From JAHDHW01 sp965277415 (GTDB lineage Bacteria; Bacteroidota; Bacteroidia; Chitinophagales; Saprospiraceae), in contig CBDICS010000022.1 of assembly GCA_965277415.1 (NCBI GenBank), forward strand, positions 43,187-107,186: a stretch of DNA of 64,000 nucleotides, read 5' to 3'. The notes under the pieces are model-generated. The model worked only from the letters and a program-made list of their open reading frames with translations. It was not told the DNA's origin and did not search any database. The position numbers were made by a program, and so were the translations under genes. Below are positions 21,733 to 30,447 of this stretch, in pieces (the stretch's first letter is position 1; each line of letters begins with the position of its first letter).

Positions 21733-22626
21733 TTAAAGATTCCGAAATTTAGAAGGACTAAGCTGAGAATGCTTTTTAAAAAAGTTATTAAAATGCGTCG
21801 CTTCCGTAAATCCAAGCGCATAGGAAATCTCTGAAATATTCATATAACTATTAGAAAGAAGATTTTTTGATTCTTTCATAATACGTTCGGCAATGATTTC
21901 CGAGGTTGATTTTTGAACACTTTCTTTTAATGCTCGATTCAAGTGGTTGACATGGATATTTAATTGGGTAGCAAAATCAGAGGCAGAACGAAGATTAATT
22001 TTAACGTGGTTTTCATCAATCGGAAATTGCCGTTCCAATAATTCCAAAAATAGTGTCGTGATCCGTCGAGAAGCATTGATTGGTTGTTGGTGAATATGAG
22101 AGGAAGGTTGCGTTTTCAAAGCATAATGTAAGAGTTCAAAAACGAGGTTTCGGAGTACATCATATTTGTGAATATAATTGGAGTTAAATTCAGTAAACAT
22201 TTTTTGATAAATGGCATCAACTTCTTTTGTCTGTTCGTCCCTTAGTTCAAAAACATGATTACCTTTCGGTTGAAAAACCTCGTATTTATTTAGGTTACCA
22301 AAATCTTGAAAAAAGTGATGGTTGAAAATACAGTAATACCCTCCTTCGATTCTATCCAAATGCTCACATTGATAAGGAATTAATGGATTAGAAAAAACCA
22401 AAGCCTGATTTTTTATGGAAGTCGTTTTATCGGCATAGTGAAAACTAACCTCTCCAATGGTTAGTAGAATTTTATAATAATCTCTTCTTTGATAAGGCAA
22501 AGATATTTTTGTTCCTTTTGGAATGGGTTCTAAAGGGAATAAGTTAAAATGTCCTACATCTTGGTAGAGATTTTTGGGTATGTCTTTTCTTTTGTAAAAA
22601 TCTTCTAAGGATTCTGATTTTTTCAT
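21733..22626 (-). CDS. AraC-family transcriptional regulator
   Basis: The 297-residue protein has an N-terminal cupin-like sensor region (approx. 30-170). The C-terminal AraC/XylS double helix-turn-helix (approx. 195-297) shows ASDFATQLNIHVNHLNRALKE and ISEISYALGFTEATHFNNFFKKHSQLSPSKFR. It is the last gene of the leftward oxidoreductase operon, 12 bp after the stop of the large-subunit gene at 22639, so it is a likely local regulator of that operon. The inducer is unknown. Confidence 0.9.
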   Translation of the reverse strand: MKKSESLEDFYKRKDIPKNLYQDVGHFNLFPLEPIPKGTKISLPYQRRDYYKILLTIGEVSFHYADKTTSIKNQALVFSNPLIPYQCEHLDRIEGGYYCIFNHHFFQDFGNLNKYEVFQPKGNHVFELRDEQTKEVDAIYQKMFTEFNSNYIHKYDVLRNLVFELLHYALKTQPSSHIHQQPINASRRITTLFLELLERQFPIDENHVKINLRSASDFATQLNIHVNHLNRALKESVQKSTSEIIAERIMKESKNLLSNSYMNISEISYALGFTEATHFNNFFKKHSQLSPSKFRNL

Positions 22627-22638
22627 TGGTGCTAAATT

Positions 22639-24894
22639 TTATCCTACAACTTTTATCTTTTTCATAAACGGTTGATGATATATTCGCTCTCCCCTTGCTT
22701 TATATAAGGCATTGGCCAAAGCACCAAAAACAGGAGGGAAAGTAGGTTCTCCCAAACCTGTTGGGTCAATATTATTTTCTACGAAATGAATTTCGATTTT
22801 TTTAGGAGTTTCGGACATTCGTATCATTCGGTATTGATGAAAATTATTTTTTTCAGGAACACCATTTTTGAAAGTCAATTCGCCATATAAAGCATTTCCA
22901 ATTCCATCCACAATAGCTCCTTCTGCTAAATTTTCGGCAGCATCTGGATTGACAACAATTCCACAATCAACGGCACAACAAACGCTTTCTATAACAGGTT
23001 TTCCATTTTCCATTTTCAAATCCAAGACTTGTGCTGAATAGGAATTATGGCAGAAATAAACGGACACCCCTCTATAAACATCAGGTGGTGTATTATCCCA
23101 ATCTGATTTTTCACGAACTAATTTTAATACGCCAGCCAGTCGGTCAGCATCATAGTCATTTTTCTCACCAACTGGATTCTTCTTCGCCTTATCCAATAAT
23201 TCCAATCTAAACTCGATGGGATCTTTACCCATTACTTCTGCAATTTCATCTAAAAAAGATTGCTCTGCGCAAGCAATAAAGTTGGAACGGGGCGCACGAA
23301 ATGAACCAATGGTAATGTTGGAATTAATCGTCCAACTTTCTGCCAGATAGTTTTTGACTGCACCTGCGGGAAATCGGTTGGCATACAAAGGACTTTCTAA
23401 ATTGCCTCCTGCATTGATATGTAAACCTATCAAATTATTATTTTCATCTATTGCTGCTCGATAGCTCGCCTGATAAGCTGGGCGGTAAATGCCTCCCGTC
23501 ATATCGTCCTCACGGGTATAAATTAATTTAATAGGCGCATTCATTTTCTGGGAAATGAGTGCTGCTTCTAACACCCAATGAGCGTAAGAACGCCGTCCAT
23601 ATCCTCCACCAAGACGGGTCATTTGAATATCAATATTTTCAATGGGAATTCCCAAACGGGCGGACAGGGTTTGTTCTGTTAATTCTGCCTTTTGCAATCC
23701 GCCAATGAGTATCGCTTTGCCATTTCTCACATCTGCAAAAAAGTTCATCGGCTCCATACAATTATGCGCTAAATATGGAGCAGTATAAGTTCTCTCGATT
23801 ACTTTTGTTGCCTTTTTGAAAGCTGCTTCTGGATTGCCATCTCTACGGACTAGGGTTGCTTTCTTAACAGCTCTTTCAGTCATATTAGAATGATGTTCAC
23901 TTGTATTTTCCAGTCCAGAAGGGATTGTTAAGGTTTGTCTTTTTCGCCCCCAAAAAGTTCGTTCCTCTTTATATGCTTCAAAGTTTTCCCATTGGATACT
24001 GATTGCTTTTTTAGCTTGCATCACTTGCCATGTCGAATCTCCGACTATTGCGACCACTTCCAAAAAGGTAGCCGTATCAAAATGCTGTCTTTCAAAATCA
24101 TCATCCAATACTTTAATCGTAAAAACATCCCGAATACCTGACATAGACTTAATAGCTGCATCATCTACGGATTTTAATTTCATCCCAAATGCTGGTGGGT
24201 GGACAATCATCGCAGTAAGCATTCCTTCTTTATAAGTATCTATCCCAAACAAAGGCTGACCTGTTATAATTTTTTGTCTATCTACATTTTTTCTGGATGT
24301 ACCGATAATTTTAAAATCATTACTATTTTTAAGTTGCACTTCTTCGGGTACAGGAATGTTTGCAGCAGCAACAGCCATTTCACCGTAGTTTGCCGATTGA
24401 TCACTTTTTGAATGTTTTAAAATGCCTGCTTCAGTTGTAATTTCAGCTACTGGTACACCCCAAGTTTTTGCCGCAGCTTGTCGAAGCATTTGTCGAGCCG
24501 ATGCACCTGCCATCCTCAATGCCTTCCATCCAAATCGAATGGCATTACTACCTCCAATAAATTGACGTTGGTATAATTCAGTATTCAAAGGAGCTTGCTC
24601 AACAATCACATTTTCCCAGTCAATGTCGAGTTCCTCTGCCACAATCATCGGCATGGAAGTCTTGATATTTTGTCCTCCCTCCGGATTAGGTGACATAATC
24701 GTAATTTGTCCATTATCCCCAATTTTTAGATAGCCGTTGAAATCAAACCATTCTTTTGGTGGGTTTAAAACCTCTTTTTCGGAAGGGGATTGACAAGATG
24801 CAAACCAGCAAAAATTGAGCATTAAACCACCACTCGCGAGAGCAGAAGTTTTTAAAAAGGAACGGCGATTGTGGGAGGTTTTTATAATTGACAT
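22639..24894 (-). CDS. iorB-like: molybdopterin-binding large subunit of an isoquinoline 1-oxidoreductase/xanthine dehydrogenase-family enzyme (paralogue 2)
   Basis: The ATG at 24894, 14 bp after the upstream stop, gives MSIIKTSHNRRSFLKTSALASGG, a Tat signal (NRRSFLK) followed by a lipobox-like FASC-Q; the longer frame to 24960 overlaps the neighbour and hides the signal. Family motifs include LGGGYGRRSYAHW, the GSFRAPRSNF loop and late GLGEPTFPPVFGAL. Such subunits hydroxylate N-heterocycles or aldehydes using Mo-cytosine dinucleotide with the 2Fe-2S subunit. It is 751 residues and clearly homologous to the neighbour at 25794-28064. Substrate unknown. Confidence 0.85.
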   Translation of the reverse strand: MSIIKTSHNRRSFLKTSALASGGLMLNFCWFASCQSPSEKEVLNPPKEWFDFNGYLKIGDNGQITIMSPNPEGGQNIKTSMPMIVAEELDIDWENVIVEQAPLNTELYQRQFIGGSNAIRFGWKALRMAGASARQMLRQAAAKTWGVPVAEITTEAGILKHSKSDQSANYGEMAVAAANIPVPEEVQLKNSNDFKIIGTSRKNVDRQKIITGQPLFGIDTYKEGMLTAMIVHPPAFGMKLKSVDDAAIKSMSGIRDVFTIKVLDDDFERQHFDTATFLEVVAIVGDSTWQVMQAKKAISIQWENFEAYKEERTFWGRKRQTLTIPSGLENTSEHHSNMTERAVKKATLVRRDGNPEAAFKKATKVIERTYTAPYLAHNCMEPMNFFADVRNGKAILIGGLQKAELTEQTLSARLGIPIENIDIQMTRLGGGYGRRSYAHWVLEAALISQKMNAPIKLIYTREDDMTGGIYRPAYQASYRAAIDENNNLIGLHINAGGNLESPLYANRFPAGAVKNYLAESWTINSNITIGSFRAPRSNFIACAEQSFLDEIAEVMGKDPIEFRLELLDKAKKNPVGEKNDYDADRLAGVLKLVREKSDWDNTPPDVYRGVSVYFCHNSYSAQVLDLKMENGKPVIESVCCAVDCGIVVNPDAAENLAEGAIVDGIGNALYGELTFKNGVPEKNNFHQYRMIRMSETPKKIEIHFVENNIDPTGLGEPTFPPVFGALANALYKARGERIYHQPFMKKIKVVG

Positions 24895-24908
24895 ATCTTG
24901 ATTTTGAA

Positions 24909-25739
24909 TTAATCCTTTGGAGTCAGCAATTTCGTAAATGACATATTCGTCAATTTCCAATCATCATCTTGCTTTAAATAAACTTCCGTAACCATAAATG
25001 GATTGGTCACTTCATTGCCACCAACCACCGCCAAAAGAGTAATACGATTGTAGACCGTTGCCATATCTCCAATGATTTCTACCGAAACTTCATGGATGTC
25101 AGCTTGCTTATAATGGATTCCTCCGCTTCTAATAATTTCTACTTCTCGGTCTTTCCCCCAAGTACCTCCCATGTGAACAAACTTCGCTTGCTCATGGAAA
25201 AGGTCAGCAAGATCATCTGCCTTTTTATCAGCCATCCATTGCCATTTTTGTTTGGATAACTCGATGATTTCTTGTTCAGGATTAGCATTTGGTGCAATCT
25301 CATGGGTATCCCGAACTTTACTAAAGGTCAAGTCTAATAATCTCCAATCACCTTTTCTTTTTTTGTAGATTTCGGTTACCGTAAATTCATTCGACACATC
25401 ATTTCCTCTAACATGTGCCACCAATGTAATGCGATTCCAAAGGACGGCAGTATTGTCAAAAATTTCCACTACGACATCGTGAACATCGGCTTGCTTATAC
25501 CAAATACTTCCAGATTCAATGATTTCGAGTTCTCTGTCCTTATTCCATGTTCCGCTCATGTGGACAAACTTTGATTTGTCATGAAATAGAGTAGCCAACT
25601 TATCTACATTCTTGTCAGCCATCCATTGCCATTTCTCTTTGGATAAATTTATGATTTCTTGTTCGGAGGTGGACTTTTGTGCAAATGACACTTGCACACA
25701 CATGACTACTAAAAATAATCCAATAAGTAAATTTTTCAT
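24909..25739 (-). CDS. exported tandem NTF2/SnoaL-like (DUF4440) protein
   Basis: A signal peptide (MKNLLIGLFLVVMCVQVSFAQ) precedes two near-identical domains of about 120 residues (approx. 24-140 and 152-272). Each has EQEIINLSKxKWQWMADK, FVHMxGTWxKDRExEII, YKQADxHxVxVEI and a final DWxLxxxxF. This is the DUF4440/NTF2-like fold, typically a small cone-shaped ligand-binding or hydrolase scaffold. It lies between the two oxidoreductase large-subunit genes, so it may bind or process their substrate or product in the periplasm (inference). Confidence 0.85.
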   Translation of the reverse strand: MKNLLIGLFLVVMCVQVSFAQKSTSEQEIINLSKEKWQWMADKNVDKLATLFHDKSKFVHMSGTWNKDRELEIIESGSIWYKQADVHDVVVEIFDNTAVLWNRITLVAHVRGNDVSNEFTVTEIYKKRKGDWRLLDLTFSKVRDTHEIAPNANPEQEIIELSKQKWQWMADKKADDLADLFHEQAKFVHMGGTWGKDREVEIIRSGGIHYKQADIHEVSVEIIGDMATVYNRITLLAVVGGNEVTNPFMVTEVYLKQDDDWKLTNMSFTKLLTPKD

Positions 25740-25793
25740 TCTATTTTTATTATGGTTAATGATTTTAGATTAAACAACTTCATTAAATAAAAT

Positions 25794-28064
25794 TTACCCC
25801 AACACATTTTTACTGCCTAAAAATGGTTGGTGATAATGCCGTTCACCTGTCGCTTTATACATAGCATTTGCAAGCGCCCCAAAAACTGGTGGAAATGGAG
25901 GCTCACCTAATCCTGTTGGGTCAATCTCATTTTGCACAAAATGTACTTCAATCTTCTTTGGTGCTTCCCCCATACGAATCATCCGATATTGGTGGAAATT
26001 ATTCTTTTGTGGTACGCCATCTTTAAAAGTCATTTCTCCATAAAAAGCATTGCCCACACCATCAACAATACCACCTTCTGCCATATTTGCCGCAGCATCA
26101 GGGTTCACAACAATACCGCAATCAATCGCACAAATGACTTTTTGTACAAGAGGCTTTCCGTTTTCAATTGTCAATTCTAACACATGGGCAGCATAGGAAT
26201 TATGGCAGAAATAAGCGGAAACACCTCGATGTAAGTTACCATCATTTTTACCCCAATTTGATTTTTCTTTAACTAACTCCAAAACGCCTGCATAGCGTTC
26301 GGCATCATAATCATTGGTTTTACCAACTGGATTTTCTTTCGCCCGTTTCAATAATTCTAATCTAAACTCAATGGGGTCTTTGCCCATTTCCTCTGCAACT
26401 TCATCCAAAAAAGATTGCTCTGCACCTGCCATAAAATTGGAACGGGGCGCACGAAATGCACCCGTTGTAATATTAGAATCAATAGAAAATTCCTCTGCCA
26501 AATAATTATCAACTGACCCCGCAGGAAAACGATTAGCAAATAATGGACTTTCAGGAACACCACCTGCTTTAATATGAATCGCTAATAAGTTATTATTTTT
26601 ATCTAATGCTGCTCGATAAATAGCTTGATAAGTAGGCCGATAAATACCATTAGTCATATCATCCTCACGGGTGTACATCAATTTTATGGGAGCCTTCACT
26701 TTTTGAGAAATCAATGCTGCCTCAACCATGTAATGAGAATAGGCACGGCGACCAAAACCACCACCCATTCGAGTCATTTCAATTTCAATGTTTTCTACGG
26801 GAATTCCCAATTGTGCTGATATGGTGGGTTCTATCATTCCAGGTGCTTGTAGCGGTGATGCTAACCAAACTTTACTTCCATCAACATGAGCGTAGGAGTT
26901 CATCGGTTCCATACAATTATGAGCAAGGTAAGGTGCAGAGTAACTGCGCTCAATGACTTTAGCGGCTTTCTTAAACGCACTTTCGGGCTCACCATCTTTA
27001 CGCACTTGCTTCATGGGTTTTGCTAAAAGCTCTTCCATTTGGGTATTATGGGTAGCCGTATTTTCTAAACCTCCTGGAGTATGAACAGTAAGATCCCTTC
27101 CAAATCGGTCAATAGTATTTGTTGAACTCTTAATAGGTTTCCAACTTGCTTTCACTGCTTTTTTTGCTTGCATCACTTGCCAAGTCGAATTGCCTACAAC
27201 AACCACAATTTCGGGGAAAGCATTGGTGTCGAAATAGGCTTTTTTATAATCATCTTTATATGTTTTAATTGGAAAAACATCTTTGATACCTGACATAGCT
27301 TTTACTTCTTCTGCATTATCAAGAGATTCCAATGTCATTCCAAAAGCAGGGGGATGAACCGCCATTGCAATCAACATCCCTTCTTTATAATAGTCTATTC
27401 CAAACATTGGTTTTCCTGTTACGATATTCAAACCATCTACATTTTTTTTAGAATGACCAATAATTTTATACTCTCTGGGTTCTTTCAATTCTACTTCTTC
27501 GGGAACGAGAATTTGCGCTGCCGCTGATGCCATTTCGCCATATCCAGCAGATTTACCGCTTGCTTCATGTTTCAATACACCTACATTTGTTGTGATTTCA
27601 GAAACGGGAACTTGCCAAGCCTGAGCAGCAGCTTCTTTCAGCATTTGTTTAGCAGAAGCTCCTGCTATACGAAGTGGTTTCCACTTTGACATAATGCCTC
27701 GACTACCACCAGAAAATTGTCCAAATGCTCCACCAGGAAATTTCTCTTGACTATAAGGAGCTTGCTCTACAATGACATCTTCCCAGTCCACATCTAATTC
27801 CTCTGCTACAATCATCGGCATCGAGGTTTTTACATTTTGTCCAAATTCAGGGTTGGGTGAAAAAATAGTAACAAGCCCATTATCCCCAATTTTCAAATAA
27901 GAATTAATATCAAACCATTCATCAGGTAATACTAATCCTACTGCTTCCTCCGCAGTTGGCTGGCAGGAAGCGAACCAACTAAAACCAAGCATCATTCCAC
28001 CACCTGCAAGGGCTGATGATTTTAAAAATGAACGCCTGTTATATGATGTTTTTAATAAAGTCAT
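25794..28064 (-). CDS. iorB-like: molybdopterin-binding large subunit of an isoquinoline 1-oxidoreductase/xanthine dehydrogenase-family enzyme (paralogue 1)
   Basis: The 756-residue protein begins with a Tat motif (YNRRSFLKSSALAGGG) and FASC-Q. It has the same architecture as the neighbour at 22639: ALDH-like domain about 215-330, Mo-cofactor domain with MGGGFGRRAYSHY, FRAPRSNFMAG, and C-terminal DPTGLGEPPFPPVFGALANA. It probably oxidises a heterocycle or aldehyde in the periplasm together with the Fe-S subunit encoded 75 bp upstream. The two paralogues share one Fe-S partner in the operon. Confidence 0.88.
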   Translation of the reverse strand: MTLLKTSYNRRSFLKSSALAGGGMMLGFSWFASCQPTAEEAVGLVLPDEWFDINSYLKIGDNGLVTIFSPNPEFGQNVKTSMPMIVAEELDVDWEDVIVEQAPYSQEKFPGGAFGQFSGGSRGIMSKWKPLRIAGASAKQMLKEAAAQAWQVPVSEITTNVGVLKHEASGKSAGYGEMASAAAQILVPEEVELKEPREYKIIGHSKKNVDGLNIVTGKPMFGIDYYKEGMLIAMAVHPPAFGMTLESLDNAEEVKAMSGIKDVFPIKTYKDDYKKAYFDTNAFPEIVVVVGNSTWQVMQAKKAVKASWKPIKSSTNTIDRFGRDLTVHTPGGLENTATHNTQMEELLAKPMKQVRKDGEPESAFKKAAKVIERSYSAPYLAHNCMEPMNSYAHVDGSKVWLASPLQAPGMIEPTISAQLGIPVENIEIEMTRMGGGFGRRAYSHYMVEAALISQKVKAPIKLMYTREDDMTNGIYRPTYQAIYRAALDKNNNLLAIHIKAGGVPESPLFANRFPAGSVDNYLAEEFSIDSNITTGAFRAPRSNFMAGAEQSFLDEVAEEMGKDPIEFRLELLKRAKENPVGKTNDYDAERYAGVLELVKEKSNWGKNDGNLHRGVSAYFCHNSYAAHVLELTIENGKPLVQKVICAIDCGIVVNPDAAANMAEGGIVDGVGNAFYGEMTFKDGVPQKNNFHQYRMIRMGEAPKKIEVHFVQNEIDPTGLGEPPFPPVFGALANAMYKATGERHYHQPFLGSKNVLG

Positions 28065-28139
28065 GCTATTTTAATTTATAATACCTGTCCCTAGACAAGT
28101 AGAAATGACCAAAGATTGACTGTTTTATAGTCAACATAA

Positions 28140-28598
28140 TTACCTCATTTTAGCAGCCGTTTTGATTGCTGTTTTAATTCGAGTATAAGTACCACAACGA
28201 CAAATATTTCCGTGCATAGCACCATCAATATCTTCATCACTTGGATTGGGATTGTCCTTCAATAATGCAGCTGCACTCATCATTTGCCCTGCTTGACAAT
28301 AACCACATTGCGGAACATCATGCTCCAACCAAGCCTGTTGAACGGGATGGTCACCTTTTTCGGATAAGCCTTCAATAGTTGTAATAGTTTTATCGGCAAC
28401 TGCCTGAACTGGCAGCATGCAAGAGCGCATTGCCATCCCGTCAAGGTGAATGGTGCAAGCACCGCATTGGGCAATACCACAACCATATTTTGTTCCGACT
28501 AAATTCAAGTGGTCTCTCAAAACCCAAAGGATAGGTGTGGAAGGGTCAAGGTCCACCTGATGTTTTTTACCATTAATATTCAAATTGAATGTTGCCAT
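28140..28598 (-). CDS. iorA-like: (2Fe-2S)-binding small subunit, isoquinoline 1-oxidoreductase alpha type
   Basis: The 152-residue protein has two Fe-S motifs: plant-type YGCGIAQCGACTIHLDG (approx. 38-55, with a later C) and the four-helix GYCQAGQMM...GNICRCGTYTRI (approx. 97-145). This is the length and pattern of XDH/AOX-family small subunits that pass electrons from the Mo centre. It is the first gene of the leftward operon, followed by both large subunits. A TATATTTG promoter lies about 95 bp upstream. Confidence 0.92.
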   Translation of the reverse strand: MATFNLNINGKKHQVDLDPSTPILWVLRDHLNLVGTKYGCGIAQCGACTIHLDGMAMRSCMLPVQAVADKTITTIEGLSEKGDHPVQQAWLEHDVPQCGYCQAGQMMSAAALLKDNPNPSDEDIDGAMHGNICRCGTYTRIKTAIKTAAKMR

Positions 28599-28689
28599 GT
28601 TAATTTTATTGAAAGAATGAAAAAGTGAAATGATGTCGGGCTTATTGGATTAAAATTAAGCAATTCTAATTGTTTCTGGTTATGAATTT

Positions 28690-28717
28690 CAAATATAAAC
28701 TTACGAAAATCAAACAA
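28690..28717 (-). promoter_or_regulatory. promoter of the oxidoreductase operon (TTG-N17-TATATTTG)
   Basis: On the minus strand TTG (28715-28717) and TATATTTG (28690-28697) match the Bacteroidota -33/-7 elements. They sit about 92 bp upstream of the 28598 start. No operator is obvious. Confidence 0.5.
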
Positions 28718-28882
28718 TTATTATGAAGTGCGAATCCAGAGGCGAATCTTTATGATGAATATGAAATGTATTTTGAAAAACAATCTGATATTTAGGTCGT
28801 CAATCGACTACTAAGGGACAGAGCATTAATAATTTAATATACATATATATCTATCAGGTTTGCTTTTCGTTTTAATAATCAG

Positions 28883-29223
28883 TTAAGCTGCTTTTCTCAT
28901 TACTTTCTCTAAAATCATATGCAATAAGTGATCAAAGGGAATAAGCTCAATCATAAAATGCCCTCCCATTCGGATCGGGTAAGATTCTAATAATTCAATT
29001 TGTTTTCTGGCTTTTCGCTTCAATGCTTCTGGATGAAAATTTACTCTTGGGTGAGCAATAGTACAGAGTATCTTCAGAAATAACTTTACACGCTGTGTAT
29101 CTTCTCCTTTTAGATGACGATAGCTATACTGTTGGACTGTTTCAACATAGTCGATAAATTTATCTTGGCTTCTTGGACCGTTCTGTATATCAAAAATATT
29201 TTCTACTATCTAATTTTGCATAA
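28883..29223 (-). pseudogene. fragment of an unknown gene with in-frame stop and frameshift
   Basis: On the minus strand a readable protein ends QIELLESYPIRMGGHFMIEL, then IPFDHLLHMILEKVMRKAA at 28883. Upstream it passes a one-base shift in an A5 run (29157-29161) into VENIFDIQNGPRSQD, preceded by an in-frame TAG three codons after an ATG at 29223. The coherent composition suggests a real ancestor; family not recognised. The rest of 28599-28882 has only the operon promoter. Confidence 0.35.
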
Positions 29224-29664
29224 AACAATTATTTCATGACGCGTTGGGAAGATAATTTGACGCGTTCAACAGAAAAAACGAAAAAAACTTGACAATGCGG
29301 TAAAAATTAAACTAGATTTGTATCTAGAAAAACTAAGACACCATTTTCAATTTTCACCCTTACTACTCAATATCTTGCACTATTTAATTTAGAGAAAAAA
29401 TACTAGCCCTGAATTGGTTTGTAAAAAGAGCCCATTTATATCTAGTACAAAACGGTTTATTATTTATCCTTTTAAGGATGAATTTTCGAACACCGGATTT
29501 GATTAATTAAACCCTGTATTTTTATTTAAAGTATAGCGTTGTAAGACTACCGAATTAAAAACATAGGGAAGCTAATTTAATATTAAATCTAGCTTCCGAT
29601 TTATTTGACTTTATGTCTTGACATAGAGCTAAGACTTTTTTGTAAAAACTCAAAATATCCTAAA
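29224..29664. other. AT-rich intergenic region upstream of the RHS locus
   Basis: No gene is convincing here. The stretch must hold the promoter of the rightward T9SS gene plus RHS unit, but I see no good TAnnTTTG match and no repeat or RNA structure. Confidence 0.4.
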
Positions 29665-30411
29665 ATGATTCTAAAGCAAACCATTTTAGCAGGCCTTGCC
29701 ATGCTCCTGCTATCCATTCCACTCAGAAGTGAGGTAACGACAACAATTATTGATGATGCCATAGCGGTAAGCACCAATCAATCAGGTGTTGAAGGCTATA
29801 AAGGCTGTACGACTGATCAGCTTAAAAAAATGTCCGCTTATGTGTTTGAACTACAAATTAAAAATCCATCCAAACACGGTGTTTGCTCTGCCCGAAATGC
29901 GGGTAAATGGTCAACTTATGCTAAGCAAACATCCATTGACAATGCGGTAGTCTTTGAACAATTGCCCAAAGGGCAGTATAGAATATTGGTCTATTCGGGC
30001 GCTGCAATTGGCTGTGTGATTGATGAAGTGCCAGCGGGCTTTCCAGCTCGATCTATTGTTTATGGAAAGGAGACCTCCAGTTCTATTGAGATTGGAGATA
30101 CACATTCATCACTTATAGGCCAATCACCGAATATTCCTCAAGCGAATGATGGATTATCAGTTTTCCCAAACCCTACTACAGGTCAGTTAACAGTGCAGTT
30201 GAAAAATCATGCTTTAAAATTAAATGGGCAAATTGTTTTTTATGACCTGCTTGGAAGACCCATTCAACAATTTTCTAAACCCATAGAAAGTAAAGCAAAT
30301 ATTGAATGGCAATTTAATTTATCTACTTATCCTCCTGGGACTTATCTGATTCGAATTTTCGATAACCTGGGAAATAGCTATCAACAAAAAATATTAATTC
30401 AGGGACTTTAA
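29665..30411 (+). CDS. small secreted protein with T9SS type A sorting domain, upstream of RHS
   Basis: The start at 29665 gives MILKQTILAGLAMLLLSIPLRSEV, a signal peptide; the frame runs back to 29605 but adds a poor leader. Residues about 30-145 form an unrecognised domain with three Cys. The C-terminal about 80 residues (VFPNPTTGQLTVQL, QIVFYDLLGRPIQQF, PPGTYLIRIFDNLGN) are a T9SS type A signal. It precedes the RHS gene by 36 bp and is probably cotranscribed, so it may help export or display the RHS protein (inference). Confidence 0.75.
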   Translation: MILKQTILAGLAMLLLSIPLRSEVTTTIIDDAIAVSTNQSGVEGYKGCTTDQLKKMSAYVFELQIKNPSKHGVCSARNAGKWSTYAKQTSIDNAVVFEQLPKGQYRILVYSGAAIGCVIDEVPAGFPARSIVYGKETSSSIEIGDTHSSLIGQSPNIPQANDGLSVFPNPTTGQLTVQLKNHALKLNGQIVFYDLLGRPIQQFSKPIESKANIEWQFNLSTYPPGTYLIRIFDNLGNSYQQKILIQGL

Positions 30412-30447
30412 TTTTTAAAAAAACTCCGTCTCAAAAAAACTAAATCT

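Noticed and set aside
28883..29223. Reading the fragment as an intact gene starting at 29223
   Set aside because: An in-frame TAG after three codons and a one-base shift interrupt it, so it is listed as a pseudogene.
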